From NCBI GenBank assembly GCA_963743705.1, contig CAVUQS010000012.1:865454-929453 (forward strand): DNA of 64,000 nucleotides, written 5' to 3'. This DNA comes from PALSA-243 sp963743705. GTDB taxonomy: Bacteria > Acidobacteriota > Terriglobia > Bryobacterales > Bryobacteraceae. Positions 37,190 to 49,102 of the stretch are shown here, one piece after another (position 1 is the stretch's first letter; the number at the start of each line of letters is the position of its first letter). The notes beneath the pieces were generated by a model. It saw nothing but the letters and a program-made list of their open reading frames with translations, was not told the origin of the DNA and did no database searches. A program made the translations under genes and the position numbers.

Positions 37190-39046
37190 ATGTTTCGGCA
37201 GAGGAATTCCAACACTATGACTCCGATGCTTTTTCGCAATAGGGTTTCGTCTGCCTGCATGCTATGTTTTGCAGCAGCGGGAAGTCTTTCGGCGGCGAAT
37301 ACATATCTAGTTCACAACTTAGTCGCAGATCAGACAGGGGTGGCTGATCATACCGACCCGAACCTGATCAATCCATGGGGCAACGCGTTCAGCGCGACGA
37401 GCCCTTTTTGGATCGGGAATACCGGAACCGGAACGTCGACGCTGTACGACGGGACGGGAACGCCTAGCGCGACGATCGTGCAGATTCCGGCAGCGGGGGG
37501 CGCGACGACGCCCGGCCCGGTGACGGGAGTGATTCAAAATAGCGTCACGACGGCGTTTCTGGTGGCGACTGGAAAGCAATCGCAGTTTGCGTTTTGTTCG
37601 TTGGACGGCGTGATTTCGGGCTGGAACAGCACGGTGGACGCGACGCACGCGAAAGTGCTGCTGGATAACTCCAAGAGCAGCGCCGAATACACAGCTTGCG
37701 GTGCGGCAGTGGCGACGACGGGTGGAACGCCGCAGATGTATTTGGCGAATTTCACCAGCGGCAAGGTGGAAGTTTACGACCAAACCATGGCTCCGGTGAC
37801 GGCGGCGTTTGCGAACCCGGCGATTCCGGCGGGCTTCGCGCCGTTCAGCATCGCGATTCTAAGCGGCAAAGTATATGTCGCGTATGCCAAGCAGGACGCG
37901 ACGAAGAAACAAGCTGTAGCGGGCGTGGGGAACGGATACGTATCGGTCTACGACCTAGCGGGCAACCTGCTGACGAGCCTGGTCGCGGGCGGAAACCTGA
38001 ATTCGCCGTGGGGTATGGCGATCGCGCCGGCAACGTTCGGCGATTTTGGCGGCGCGCTGCTCGTGGGCAACTTCGGCGACGGCAAGATCAACGCATATAA
38101 CGTGACGACGGGGGCGCTGCTGGGAACGCTGAACGATACGAAGGGAAACCCGATCGTAATCTCCGGGCTGTGGTCGCTGATGGTGGGCAACGGCGGCAAG
38201 GGCGTAGACCCGACCGCGATTTACTTCACGGCGGGAACGGGCGGCGAAACGCACGGGCTGTTTGGGAGCATCCAATCGGCGCCGAATTTCACCAGCGCGA
38301 ACCTGATGAACGGGGCAAGCTTCAGCACCGCCATCGCTGCGAACACCTGGACGAGCATCACGAAGGCCGGCGGACTTTCGGCGACGACGCGCGGATGGCT
38401 GCTGACCGATTTCACCGGGAACACGATGCCGACGCAGCTCAACGGGGCAGGCGTGACCGTGAACGGGAACGCGGTTCCGGTGAGCTATGTGAGTCCGACG
38501 CAGATCAACTTCCTGCTGCCTCCGACGCTTACGGCGGGGACGGCGCAGATCGTAGCGACCAACAATGGACTGACCAGCACGACGGTTTCGGGAACGGTGG
38601 CGGCGGTAGCGCCGGCGTTCTTCACGCTGGGCGCGACGGATGCGACCTCGGGGAATACGTATATCGCGGCGGAGCACGCGAACGGATCGATCGCCGGCCC
38701 CACCGGCCTGGTGACGGGAGTGACATCGACGCCCTATAACGCGGGCGAGACGATGGTGCTGTACGGCACCGGTTTCGGGCCGACAACAACCGTGGCCCCT
38801 AACGGGCAGTTACTGACTGCCGCGATTCCAATGTCCACGCCACCAACGGTGACGGTGGGAGGACAACCGGCGACGGTTAGCTTCGCGGGGCTGGTGGGCC
38901 CGGGGCTGTATCAGTTGAACGTGGTGCTGCCGGCGGGGACGACCGTTGGCGGAACCGGGAGCGTGGTGCAGGTTCCGGTGGTGGCCACGGCTGGTGGCGT
39001 GCAAGCACAAGCCAAGGTTGTGGTGGCGGTGAACGCGGGGCAATAA
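37190..39046 (+). CDS. TIGR03118 family exported protein with TIGR03437 C-terminal domain
   Basis: After a signal peptide (about residues 10-36) the region 38-360 has the TIGR03118 pattern (NLVADQTGVADHTDPNLINPWGNAF, FWIGNTGTGTSTLYDG, NLNSPWGMAIAP, ALLVGNFGDGKINAYN), a propeller-like fold. Residues about 375-615 are the TIGR03437 domain known mainly from Solibacter relatives: NGASF near its start, LLPPTLTAGTAQIVATNNG, LYGTGFGPT, PTVTVGGQPATVSFAGLVGPGLYQLNVVLP. The domain occurs at the end of many exported acidobacterial proteins. It is presumably a surface or secretion-related module, with function unknown. A start at the ATG nine codons downstream (37217) is equally likely. Confidence 0.88.
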   Translation: MFRQRNSNTMTPMLFRNRVSSACMLCFAAAGSLSAANTYLVHNLVADQTGVADHTDPNLINPWGNAFSATSPFWIGNTGTGTSTLYDGTGTPSATIVQIPAAGGATTPGPVTGVIQNSVTTAFLVATGKQSQFAFCSLDGVISGWNSTVDATHAKVLLDNSKSSAEYTACGAAVATTGGTPQMYLANFTSGKVEVYDQTMAPVTAAFANPAIPAGFAPFSIAILSGKVYVAYAKQDATKKQAVAGVGNGYVSVYDLAGNLLTSLVAGGNLNSPWGMAIAPATFGDFGGALLVGNFGDGKINAYNVTTGALLGTLNDTKGNPIVISGLWSLMVGNGGKGVDPTAIYFTAGTGGETHGLFGSIQSAPNFTSANLMNGASFSTAIAANTWTSITKAGGLSATTRGWLLTDFTGNTMPTQLNGAGVTVNGNAVPVSYVSPTQINFLLPPTLTAGTAQIVATNNGLTSTTVSGTVAAVAPAFFTLGATDATSGNTYIAAEHANGSIAGPTGLVTGVTSTPYNAGETMVLYGTGFGPTTTVAPNGQLLTAAIPMSTPPTVTVGGQPATVSFAGLVGPGLYQLNVVLPAGTTVGGTGSVVQVPVVATAGGVQAQAKVVVAVNAGQ

Positions 39047-39055
39047 GCGCGCGGC

Positions 39056-39937
39056 CTAATTGCCTGACGGCCGTTCGACGCGATCGATGACAATGAACTC
39101 GCCCGGCGCTTTGGCCGGCTCGAGCCGCAAGCCGAGCTTGGCGAGCGCCGTTTGATACGCCATCACGTAGTCATCGATCGTGTTTCGGGGGGAGGGTGGC
39201 GCCGCGGCATCGGCCGTTGGCGGCCACCCGATCTACGAGCGACCAACGGAAGTCCACGTCAAATTGGCCGGACACGCCGGTGCGATCGACGATATTGCGA
39301 TCAAAGCCGGTGCGGCGCAGCGCGTAGGCAAGGTCCGCGAGGGTCGTGCCGTGCATGTGGAATTCACCGTTCTTGAAATCGGCGCCCCGCAACGCAGGCG
39401 GATCAGTTGTTCGAGCGGCAGATCCGGCTGCGGATGGCCGGGACCCACGGTAAAGCAAGGCTGTTTCGCCGCCGGAAGCCTAACGCCACCCTTCGCCACG
39501 GTGAGCACATATACCGGAACCTCGCGCGTCTCTCGATGGATCTTCAAATGGAATCGATCTTCGAGCAGCGATTGCATCATCGGCCCTGGCATCACGCCAG
39601 GGCCGGGGTTGCCCTCAGCCTTCGCCTGAATCTCGTAGAGTTCGGAGTAAGCCCATGCAGGGCCGCCCTCGACTTTGGTTTCCTGCCCGGCGCGGTTCAT
39701 CTTGCCGCCGGCAAACACCGCGTACGCCTGCCTGACCAGGTTCACCACCGCCGTACAATGTATGGTCAGCCTTCCGGGGCTGGCGCCGCCTCCGTTCGTC
39801 CCCCAGAGGTTCTCCTTGCACAGCTTCACGGAGGCCACTTCGAACCGCGGCTTGGCCGTTTGAACCTGCGCGCAGAGCGCGGCCGCGAAGGCGAGAAAGG
39901 CCGCGGCGTTCCTAGCGTGCCGGTATCGATTGTCCAT
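39056..39937 (-). CDS. TIGR03435 family exported protein, two compensating frameshifts
   Basis: Conserved phrases of this soil-bacterial family are present in order: FEVASVKLC, GRLTIHCTAVVNLVRQAYAVF, MMQSLLEDRFHLKIHRETREVPVY, VLTVAKGGVRLP. The frame is lost near 39385 (one base missing in a G run) and regained near 39229 (one extra base). Between these points the shifted frame reads FHMHGTTLADLAYALRRTGF and VDRTGVSGQFDVDFRW. The final frame gives AYQTALAKLGLRLEPAKAPGEFIVIDRVERPS, a normal family end. The start overlaps the M56 gene, so BlaI, M56 and this protein form one operon. Its role is unknown. The constant association with M56 sensors suggests a substrate or accessory. Confidence 0.83.
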
Positions 39938-42158
39938 GGGGGAACCTGGCACTGGCGGGAACGAGATCGGGGTTGAGGCCCTGGCGGATCTGGGCGGCCC
40001 AATTCGAAAGCCTTTGGCCGGAGCGGTTGAATTTCGCGCAACGGTCCAGGAACTTGGTCACTGTTTCGCGACGCTCCGCGTTGAGCAGCCTGCGAGCGAG
40101 AGACATGTCGATTTGCCACTGGCGGAGAAATTCGGTGGGCGGCGCGTCCGCGGCCGCCAGTAACCGCTGCGCCGCGCCCGCAACGTCGCCGCGATCCATG
40201 GCCTCTTCGCCCAGCGTGAGATTGGCGAGGAAGATCGCAGTGCCGTAATCGGCGTCTTTGGCGTTCTGCGCCGCCAGCGCCAGTAACTCGTTCGCTATGG
40301 CCGCTCGAGGCCGCGTGTGAAGGCGCAGCAGTTCTCCCTCGAGCGATACCATTCGATCCGTGGCGCTGAGGCTCGATGGATCCGTCCGGGCGCGCAGTTG
40401 AATGGACCAGCGGCGTAAGTTCTCGCGCTTGGAAAGCGCGAACGGGTTTTTGGGATCGACCGCCAGCATGCGCGAGACGAGCGCCTGAGAGAATTCCAGC
40501 GCCGGGCGGTTGGTTTGCAATTGTTCGAGCACGCGCTTGATCAATTCCATGTCGTTCGAGGCCAGCAGCGTCTCGCGAACTTTCTGCGCGTACGGCGTAG
40601 TGGCAAATGGCGCGGTTGTCTCGGTGCGGCGTGTGACGATGTAGTTCTGCGAGAGTTGACCCTCGCCGCCGCTCAACGCCCACGCATAGTGGCGCGCCAG
40701 GAGCACCTCCCAGTGCAGAGCCGCGGAAGAAAATTTCGTGCGGCCATCGAGCAGAATCTGTTCCGCGCGTTCGTTGTCGTAGCCGGAGAAATACTCGGCG
40801 GCGTTCATCGGCACATATGGGCTTTGCCATGGCTTTTTGAGTTGCTCGTTCCAAAGCTGGGCGCCACGCTCGTAACCCGCGGCATCCCACACCTGGTCCC
40901 ACGCCGGGCGATCCGCCCAATTCGCGCGAACCGCGGGGTAGTGCTCGATATACCAGAACGTGAGAGCGTTGAGAGACGGAATGTCCTTCGCGACTTGGTA
41001 ATAGCGAAGGAGTTCAAGCAGCAATAACTGGTCGCCCGGGCTCCGCTTGAGGTCCAACTCGCGCACCTTGGCGCGTTGCGGCGTAAGGCCGAGAGCGGCA
41101 TCGGACAACAGAGCGTCCTCCCGCGCATTCTGCAAACCCGGCGCGTTGACGTAAAGCAGGCGGCTCGGCTCCTGGTTCGTCATCGAGCATTGGGCGTGAG
41201 CCGGCTTCGAAGACCTTCCCACGTTGCACGCCAGCAGGGCTGCCAGTATGACCACGCACAGCGCCGCGGATGCAGCGGACTTCGCGCGGGAAATGGGCGG
41301 GGCTGGTTGCGCATCCACAATGCGTCTGACGCGGCGTGAGAGATCGCCGGCCGAGAACGCGACCGCCCCGGCCCAACGAAGGCGCGCGCCGGCGGCGTTC
41401 ACGGAGCGTGCCAATTCGATCAGATGGTTGGCATAGTCGTGCGGCGCGTGACCGTGAGAGAGGACAGCGGCATCGCAAGCCTCTTCCGCCAGAGCCGCAA
41501 GTTTCCGTTCGAGCCACCACGCCAGCGGATGGAACCAGAAGATGCAGCGATTCAGCAGAGCGAGCCACTGCACCAGCGGATCGCGGCGGCGGGCATGTTC
41601 GCGTTCATGGATGAGAACCGCCTGCAGCTTCTCTGTGGGCCACACGCGCCAGCCCTCGGGAAGAATCAGCACCGGCCGCAGCCAGCCGATGGTCACCGGT
41701 GCGGCGCAGAGATCGCTCGTGGCGACGCCTTCAGCGCGCCGCGCGTCACGCGCCAGCGAACGGATGAGAAGGCTGCCGCGGATCAGCCGCGCGAGCATGA
41801 TGGCGGCCCCGCAAAGATAGAGCACGAGCAGGATGCCGCGCCGGTCTGGCCAAATAGGCCGCGAAGGCGCGGGCGGCGTGGATGCCGCCAGCGGCGTGGG
41901 CGTGGCAGCCGCTTCCAACGGGCTGGAAATCTCCGGTATCGCGACCGGCGCGGTAACTGCGACCGCTGGCAGAACGTGCGCCGTCACCGACGGCCCATAG
42001 CTCGTCCAAAGCGGCAGCAGCAGCATCGCGAGCAAGGCGGCGGTCCAGGCGCGATGCAGCGCCGTGGCGGCGCGTAACCGCAGGGCGGCCGCGACGACTC
42101 CAATGCCGAGGCCCATCAGCGAAGCTCGAACCGACCATTCCAGAATTGCGTGTCCCAT
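39912..42158 (-). CDS. M56 family membrane metallopeptidase with long helical C-terminal sensor region
   Basis: The N-terminal 300 residues form a four-helix M56 membrane protease with the zinc site HEREH (in AVLIHEREHARRRD) and EEACDAAVL. Residues about 320-748 make a long alpha-helical extracytoplasmic region of repeated helical pairs (TPR-like), unlike the penicillin-binding domain of classical BlaR1, so the signal is probably not a beta-lactam. The gene begins directly after the stop of the second BlaI gene (TAAATG) and its end overlaps the TIGR03435 gene. Confidence 0.85.
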   Translation of the reverse strand: MGHAILEWSVRASLMGLGIGVVAAALRLRAATALHRAWTAALLAMLLLPLWTSYGPSVTAHVLPAVAVTAPVAIPEISSPLEAAATPTPLAASTPPAPSRPIWPDRRGILLVLYLCGAAIMLARLIRGSLLIRSLARDARRAEGVATSDLCAAPVTIGWLRPVLILPEGWRVWPTEKLQAVLIHEREHARRRDPLVQWLALLNRCIFWFHPLAWWLERKLAALAEEACDAAVLSHGHAPHDYANHLIELARSVNAAGARLRWAGAVAFSAGDLSRRVRRIVDAQPAPPISRAKSAASAALCVVILAALLACNVGRSSKPAHAQCSMTNQEPSRLLYVNAPGLQNAREDALLSDAALGLTPQRAKVRELDLKRSPGDQLLLLELLRYYQVAKDIPSLNALTFWYIEHYPAVRANWADRPAWDQVWDAAGYERGAQLWNEQLKKPWQSPYVPMNAAEYFSGYDNERAEQILLDGRTKFSSAALHWEVLLARHYAWALSGGEGQLSQNYIVTRRTETTAPFATTPYAQKVRETLLASNDMELIKRVLEQLQTNRPALEFSQALVSRMLAVDPKNPFALSKRENLRRWSIQLRARTDPSSLSATDRMVSLEGELLRLHTRPRAAIANELLALAAQNAKDADYGTAIFLANLTLGEEAMDRGDVAGAAQRLLAAADAPPTEFLRQWQIDMSLARRLLNAERRETVTKFLDRCAKFNRSGQRLSNWAAQIRQGLNPDLVPASARFPHGQSIPAR

Positions 42159-42572
42159 TTACTTGCCTTTCCGTTCGCGGCGGCGTTGTTCGACAAATTC
42201 CGCCAGTTGATCGAGTTCATCTGTGGAGATCACCTTGGCGTCCACCATGCCCGTGACCAATTCCTTCACCGAGCCACGGCAAAGATGGTCGATGATCTGC
42301 CGCACCGCCCGCGCCGCCAGCCCGCGGGCCGGTTCGACCGAGTGATAGATGAATGCGCGCCCGTCGACCTCGTGGCGCAGATAGCCCTTCTGCTCCAGCC
42401 GCCGCAAGAGCATGCGGACGCTGGTTTCTTTGAGCTTGTGTTTATGGGAAACGGCCTCATGGACTGCTTCGACCGTTGACGGGCCGCCCGTCCAAATGGC
42501 ATCCATCACCGAGTTCTCCAGCGGCGTCAGCGGCGGACGCACGCGCGAGCCTGAAGTGTACGCGGTTGTCAT
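42159..42572 (-). CDS. BlaI/MecI-type repressor, second copy
   Basis: The 137-residue product has the winged helix LTPLENSVMDAIWTGGPSTVEAVHEAVSHK, the recognition helix region KETSVRMLLRRLEQKGYLRHEVDGRAFIYH and a C-terminal dimer segment. I chose the ATG giving MTTAYTSGSRV: further upstream the frame is not conserved and runs under the divergent peptidase gene. It differs strongly in sequence from the first BlaI of this window, and its likely operator is different too, so the two circuits need not cross-talk. Confidence 0.88.
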   Translation of the reverse strand: MTTAYTSGSRVRPPLTPLENSVMDAIWTGGPSTVEAVHEAVSHKHKLKETSVRMLLRRLEQKGYLRHEVDGRAFIYHSVEPARGLAARAVRQIIDHLCRGSVKELVTGMVDAKVISTDELDQLAEFVEQRRRERKGK

Positions 42573-42589
42573 GGTACGTCTTGTACCAT
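42571..42589. promoter_or_regulatory. Likely operator of the second BlaI-M56 operon
   Basis: ATGGTAC and GTACCAT form a perfect seven-base inverted repeat with a five-base spacer. It overlaps the start codon of the repressor gene and lies 60 bases before the divergent peptidase gene. The TAC/GTA core resembles the TACA/TGTA boxes known for BlaI/MecI operators. Confidence 0.6.
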
Positions 42590-42648
42590 ATGATAATTGG
42601 CGACGCAAGCGGTTTCTTGAGTTGTCCAACCTGGCATATGCTGGGGCG

Positions 42649-43713
42649 ATGAAGAAACTCGTGTTGCTTGGGGCATGCCTGATCTTGCACGGGCAGCCCG
42701 GAACGCAGCGGCCGCGCGCGGCGGACCTTGGGATTCCGGCTGGGACACTGGCTCGCGGATCGCTGGATGCCATTACCGACGTCGCGGGCGTGCGCGTGGG
42801 ACAGGCCACGCTTAACCAAGGCGACAACGTGCGCACGGGCGTGACGGTGATCCTGCCGCATGGGGGGAATCTGTTTCGGGAGAAGGTTCCAGGCGCGGTT
42901 TACGTGGGGAATGCGTTCGGCAAGCTGATGGGGTCGACCCAGGTTGAGGAGTTAGGCGACATCGAGACTCCCATCGCGCTGACTTCGACGCTGAATGTGG
43001 CGCGGGTGGCGGATGCGATTTTGGACTTCGTGCTGGCACTGCCGGGGAATGAGCGGGTGCAATCGGTGAATCCGCTGGTGGGGGAGACCAACGACGGATT
43101 TCTGAACGATATTCGCGGGCGCTACGTAGGGCGCGCGCAGGTCATGGCGGCGCTGCAATCGGCGGCGCCGGGGCCGGTGGAAGAAGGCGCAGTGGGCGCG
43201 GGAATGGGTACGGTAGCGTTCGGATTCAAGGGCGGAATCGGCACGGCTTCGCGCAAGGCCGGGGCGTATACGGTGGGCGCGCTGGTGCAGACGAACTTTG
43301 GCGGAACGCTCATGATGGCGGGCGCACCGGTAGGACGCGAACTGCGGGCGAATGGGCCGAATTCAGGGAACGGATCGTGCATGATGGTGATCGCTACCGA
43401 CGCGCCGGTAGACGCGCGCAACTTACGGCGGATGGCGGCGCGGACGATGTTCGGGCTGGCGCGAACGGGATCGTCCGGTTCGAACGGGAGCGGCGATTTT
43501 GGAATCGCGTTCTCGACGCAACGGAATCCGGCGAAACTGCTGACGAACGACGAGATGTCGCCGCTGTTCCTGGCGGTGATCGAAGCGACCGAAGAGGCGA
43601 TCTATAATTCACTGCTGCGCGCGACCACGGTGACGGGGAACGGACACACGGTGCAGGCGCTGCCGATCGAGCGGACGGTGGAGATTTTGAAGAAGTACGG
43701 CGTAACGCGGTGA
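42649..43713 (+). CDS. P1/S58 family aminopeptidase (DmpA/BapA type), exported
   Basis: A signal peptide (MKKLVLLGACLILHG) precedes the S58 fold. Landmarks are GSLDAITDVAGVRVGQATL, GVTVILPHGG, TPIALTSTLNVARVADAIL, PLVGETNDGFLND, GAVGAGMGTVAFGFKGGIGTASR, and the auto-cleavage site with Ser243 in GNGSCMMVIATDAPVD. The precursor is cut before this serine, which becomes the nucleophile. Characterised members release N-terminal D-residues or beta-amino acids. The gene is divergent from the second BlaI operon and shares its operator region, so it may be coregulated. Confidence 0.88.
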   Translation: MKKLVLLGACLILHGQPGTQRPRAADLGIPAGTLARGSLDAITDVAGVRVGQATLNQGDNVRTGVTVILPHGGNLFREKVPGAVYVGNAFGKLMGSTQVEELGDIETPIALTSTLNVARVADAILDFVLALPGNERVQSVNPLVGETNDGFLNDIRGRYVGRAQVMAALQSAAPGPVEEGAVGAGMGTVAFGFKGGIGTASRKAGAYTVGALVQTNFGGTLMMAGAPVGRELRANGPNSGNGSCMMVIATDAPVDARNLRRMAARTMFGLARTGSSGSNGSGDFGIAFSTQRNPAKLLTNDEMSPLFLAVIEATEEAIYNSLLRATTVTGNGHTVQALPIERTVEILKKYGVTR

Positions 43714-43714
43714 G

Positions 43715-44959
43715 TTAGCCGCGGCGGAGGCTGATGCCGACATAGGCGAGCGTCAGGCCGATGATCATTACCACCGAAACCCAGGAGACCAGGTTGAACC
43801 AGCGCGGGTTGATCCATTCGCCCATGAGATCGCGTTTGTTGACCAGGAACAGGATGAATACCAGCACGAAGGACAGGAGCACGGCGTTCAACACCTGGGA
43901 AAACAGCATGATCTTGATCAAGGGGAAGCTAGGAACCAGAATCACCCCGCCGCCGACTACGATGAGGCCGGTGTAGATCAGATAGAAAATCGGCGCTTCA
44001 TGGAACCTATGGTTCAGGCCGGCTTCGAATCCCATGCCCTCGCAGACGGAATACGAGGTGGAGAGCGGGAGGATGGACGCGGCGAAAAATGACGCGTTGA
44101 ATAAGCCGGCGCTGAAAAGCAGAGCAGCGTACTGGCCGAACGGTTTCAGGGCCTGCGCGGCGTCTTCGGCGGTAGCGATTTCATGCGGGTGCACGGCCCA
44201 AATCGCCCCGGCGCAGGCGACGATGATGAAGAACGCGATGACATCCGTGAGAATGCAGCCGAAGATAACTTCAATGCGCGAGGCTGCGTATTCCTTGACC
44301 GACACGCCTTTTTCCACGATGGCGGATTGCAGATAGAACTGCATCCACGGCGCGATGGTGGTGCCTATCATGCCGAGTAACATGTAAATATAGTCGTCAT
44401 TCAGCATCAGCTTAGGCTTGATGCTATAGATCGCGGCCTCTTTCCAATCGGGCTTAACCAGAAACCCGGAGATGATATAAGTCACATAGAAAATGCAGGC
44501 GAACAGGAATATCTTTTCGACGCTTTGGTAGTTACCCTTCACTACCAGGAACCAGACGGCGGCGGCACAGAGCGGGACGGACACGAAGCGAGGGATATGA
44601 AACATCTCAAGCGACGCAGCGATGCCGGCGAATTCCGTCATCACGTTGGTTAGATTGACGAGCAGCAGCAGGGCCATCATGAGGAAGGTCATGCGCAGAC
44701 CGAACTCCTCGCGGATCAAATCGGAAAGCCCTTTGCCGGTGACCGCGCCCATGCGCGAACACATCTCCTGCGTGATGATGAGCAGGAGCGTGATGGGCAT
44801 CAGCGTCCAAAGCGGCAGGTAGCCGAAGTGCGCGCCGGCGTTGGAATAGATCATGATGCCGCCTGCGTCGTTATCGACCATCGCGGTGATCAGGCCTGGC
44901 CCGAGAATGGCGAAAAAGAGCGCAAGCTGAGTGCGGAAGGGGCTGAGGGTTTTCGGCAT
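43715..44959 (-). CDS. NRAMP-related divalent metal transporter with altered metal-site motifs
   Basis: Eleven membrane helices and the overall NRAMP layout are visible. In helix 1 the usual DPGN motif reads DAGG (residues 31-34): the aspartate is kept and the asparagine is glycine. In helix 6 the usual MPH reads APW (203-205), so the metal-binding methionine is replaced by alanine. Loss of the methionine removes the soft ligand that favours Mn2+ and Fe2+; as I recall, NRAMP-related magnesium transporters carry this kind of change. The gene lies three bases after a gene for a soluble MgtE_N-CBS protein, a magnesium-sensing architecture. I infer Mg2+ uptake. Confidence 0.83.
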   Translation of the reverse strand: MPKTLSPFRTQLALFFAILGPGLITAMVDNDAGGIMIYSNAGAHFGYLPLWTLMPITLLLIITQEMCSRMGAVTGKGLSDLIREEFGLRMTFLMMALLLLVNLTNVMTEFAGIAASLEMFHIPRFVSVPLCAAAVWFLVVKGNYQSVEKIFLFACIFYVTYIISGFLVKPDWKEAAIYSIKPKLMLNDDYIYMLLGMIGTTIAPWMQFYLQSAIVEKGVSVKEYAASRIEVIFGCILTDVIAFFIIVACAGAIWAVHPHEIATAEDAAQALKPFGQYAALLFSAGLFNASFFAASILPLSTSYSVCEGMGFEAGLNHRFHEAPIFYLIYTGLIVVGGGVILVPSFPLIKIMLFSQVLNAVLLSFVLVFILFLVNKRDLMGEWINPRWFNLVSWVSVVMIIGLTLAYVGISLRRG

Positions 44960-44962
44960 CCG

Positions 44963-46207
44963 CTACTTGTCCCTCAGCACAGAGATTACGTCGTCGGCGG
45001 TGATCGTCCCGGCAAGCCTGCCGTCTTCATCGGTTACAGGCAAGGTTAGTAAGTTGTACTTATCGAAGGTTTCGGTGACGCGGTCCTGGCGCTCATCGAC
45101 GCTGACCTGAATCAAGGTCTCGGAGGCCAGGTCTTTCAGCAACGCGCCGCCGGAGGCGATGAACAGACGCGCCAGCGGAATGGATGCGGTGAGGCGTCCT
45201 TCCACATCCACCAGGAAGAGAGTATTGAGATTTTCGAGCAGGTCTTCATTGCCGCGCAGAGCGGCGAGCGCGTCCATGACAGATGCGTTTTCGTGCAGCG
45301 CGACATACTCGGTGTTCATCATGCCGCCGGCGGTGTTATCGGCGAATTCGAGCAGTTCACGGACCTCGCTCTTAGGCGCGGAATCCATCTCCTCGAGGAT
45401 CTCTTCGGCGGTGGCGTCTTCCAGTTCGGAGAGAGCGCCGGCGGCCTCGTCAGGCGACATTTCCTCGACGATGTCGGCGGCCTTTTCCGGCTCGAGCGAC
45501 TCGAGGATGCTGGCCTGCATTTTGGGATCGATCTCGGAGAGGGCGTCGGCGGCGGATTCGTTATCGATGGTTTCGAAGATGGCTTCGCGTTCGGCGGGGG
45601 CAAGCTCTTCGACGATATCGGCGAGGTCGGCCGGGTGCAGCTCTTCCAGCGCCGAATACGAAATGTTCAGACGCAGGCGGCGGAGCGGATCAGGCTCGAC
45701 GACGTTGCAGAACTCCCAACGGATGGAGTTGGGCGGAATGGGCGACTGGAGGCGGCGAATCCAACGGGGCGGCAAGGCCCCCTGGAAGAGACGGCGCACG
45801 ATGCTGCGCAGGCCGACATCGACTTCGAGCACGTTGACGATGTCGCGGGCCTCGGTGCGGTTGATTTCGAGGGTGAGATCGTTGACGCGGACGACTTTGC
45901 GGCCGTTGACATCGATGATTTGCTGATCGAGCAGGTCACGGGCAACGCGGAGCATGTACTCGTCGTCATGGTAGGGAACAAGCTGTTCGTCGCTGAGGTT
46001 GATACCGTAACCGAGCGCGATGGAGCGGACCTGGTCGTAGCGAACAGTGAGCCAGGTATCGCCGCCGCCGATGAGGAAACGATCGAGGCGGGCAGAATGA
46101 ACGAGCGGAACCAGAGCGGCGTCCTTGACGCGCCCGATGCGCCGGCCTTTGAGGTCCAGCACCGGCATGCCCAATAATTCGGTAAAAAACAGGAGTTGGT
46201 CCGCCAT
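44963..46207 (-). CDS. PRC-barrel, MgtE N-domain and CBS-pair protein without a channel
   Basis: The 414-residue protein is soluble. PRC-barrel-like segments are at about 8-80 (LLGMPVLDLKGRRIGRVKDAAL) and 85-140 (QIIDVNGRKVVRVNDLTLEI). The MgtE N-terminal superhelix spans about 185-290 (ALEELHPADLADIVEEL, LESLEPEKAADIVEEMSPDEA). Two CBS motifs end the protein (MMNTEYVALHENASVMDAL and ITADDVISVLRDK). In MgtE these cytoplasmic parts sense Mg2+ and close the channel. Here the membrane channel is absent and the next gene is an NRAMP-type carrier, so this protein probably regulates it. Confidence 0.87.
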   Translation of the reverse strand: MADQLLFFTELLGMPVLDLKGRRIGRVKDAALVPLVHSARLDRFLIGGGDTWLTVRYDQVRSIALGYGINLSDEQLVPYHDDEYMLRVARDLLDQQIIDVNGRKVVRVNDLTLEINRTEARDIVNVLEVDVGLRSIVRRLFQGALPPRWIRRLQSPIPPNSIRWEFCNVVEPDPLRRLRLNISYSALEELHPADLADIVEELAPAEREAIFETIDNESAADALSEIDPKMQASILESLEPEKAADIVEEMSPDEAAGALSELEDATAEEILEEMDSAPKSEVRELLEFADNTAGGMMNTEYVALHENASVMDALAALRGNEDLLENLNTLFLVDVEGRLTASIPLARLFIASGGALLKDLASETLIQVSVDERQDRVTETFDKYNLLTLPVTDEDGRLAGTITADDVISVLRDK

Positions 46208-46455
46208 CCAAACGTCCTTGCGCCAGACAGAGGGAGCGCGGGGTCCGGACGGCTACCGAAATTGGGTGCTGCAATTGCGCTCTACACGGCTGTTTGACGC
46301 CTAATTCCAATATGAAGCATGAAAGGGCGGGGCCGCAAGAAAAAAGTGGGCGGCGAAGGAGTTAGGGTTCCAGGGTCGCGTCGCGGCGCACAAGGAGGCG
46401 ATCGAGTATGGATGGGTGGATACGGAAGTTAGTTTGGCCGGCGAATGAGGTTCCG

Positions 46456-49101
<2,646 letters not shown>

Positions 49102-49102
49102 A

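Noticed and set aside
39826..40920. A 364-codon minus-strand frame within the second M56 gene
   Set aside because: It overlaps the helical sensor region of the M56 protein in another frame and is Arg/Pro-rich.
42159..42836. A longer 225-residue version of the second BlaI
   Set aside because: The added 88 residues have no homology, run antisense through the S58 peptidase start and skip the palindrome at the true start.
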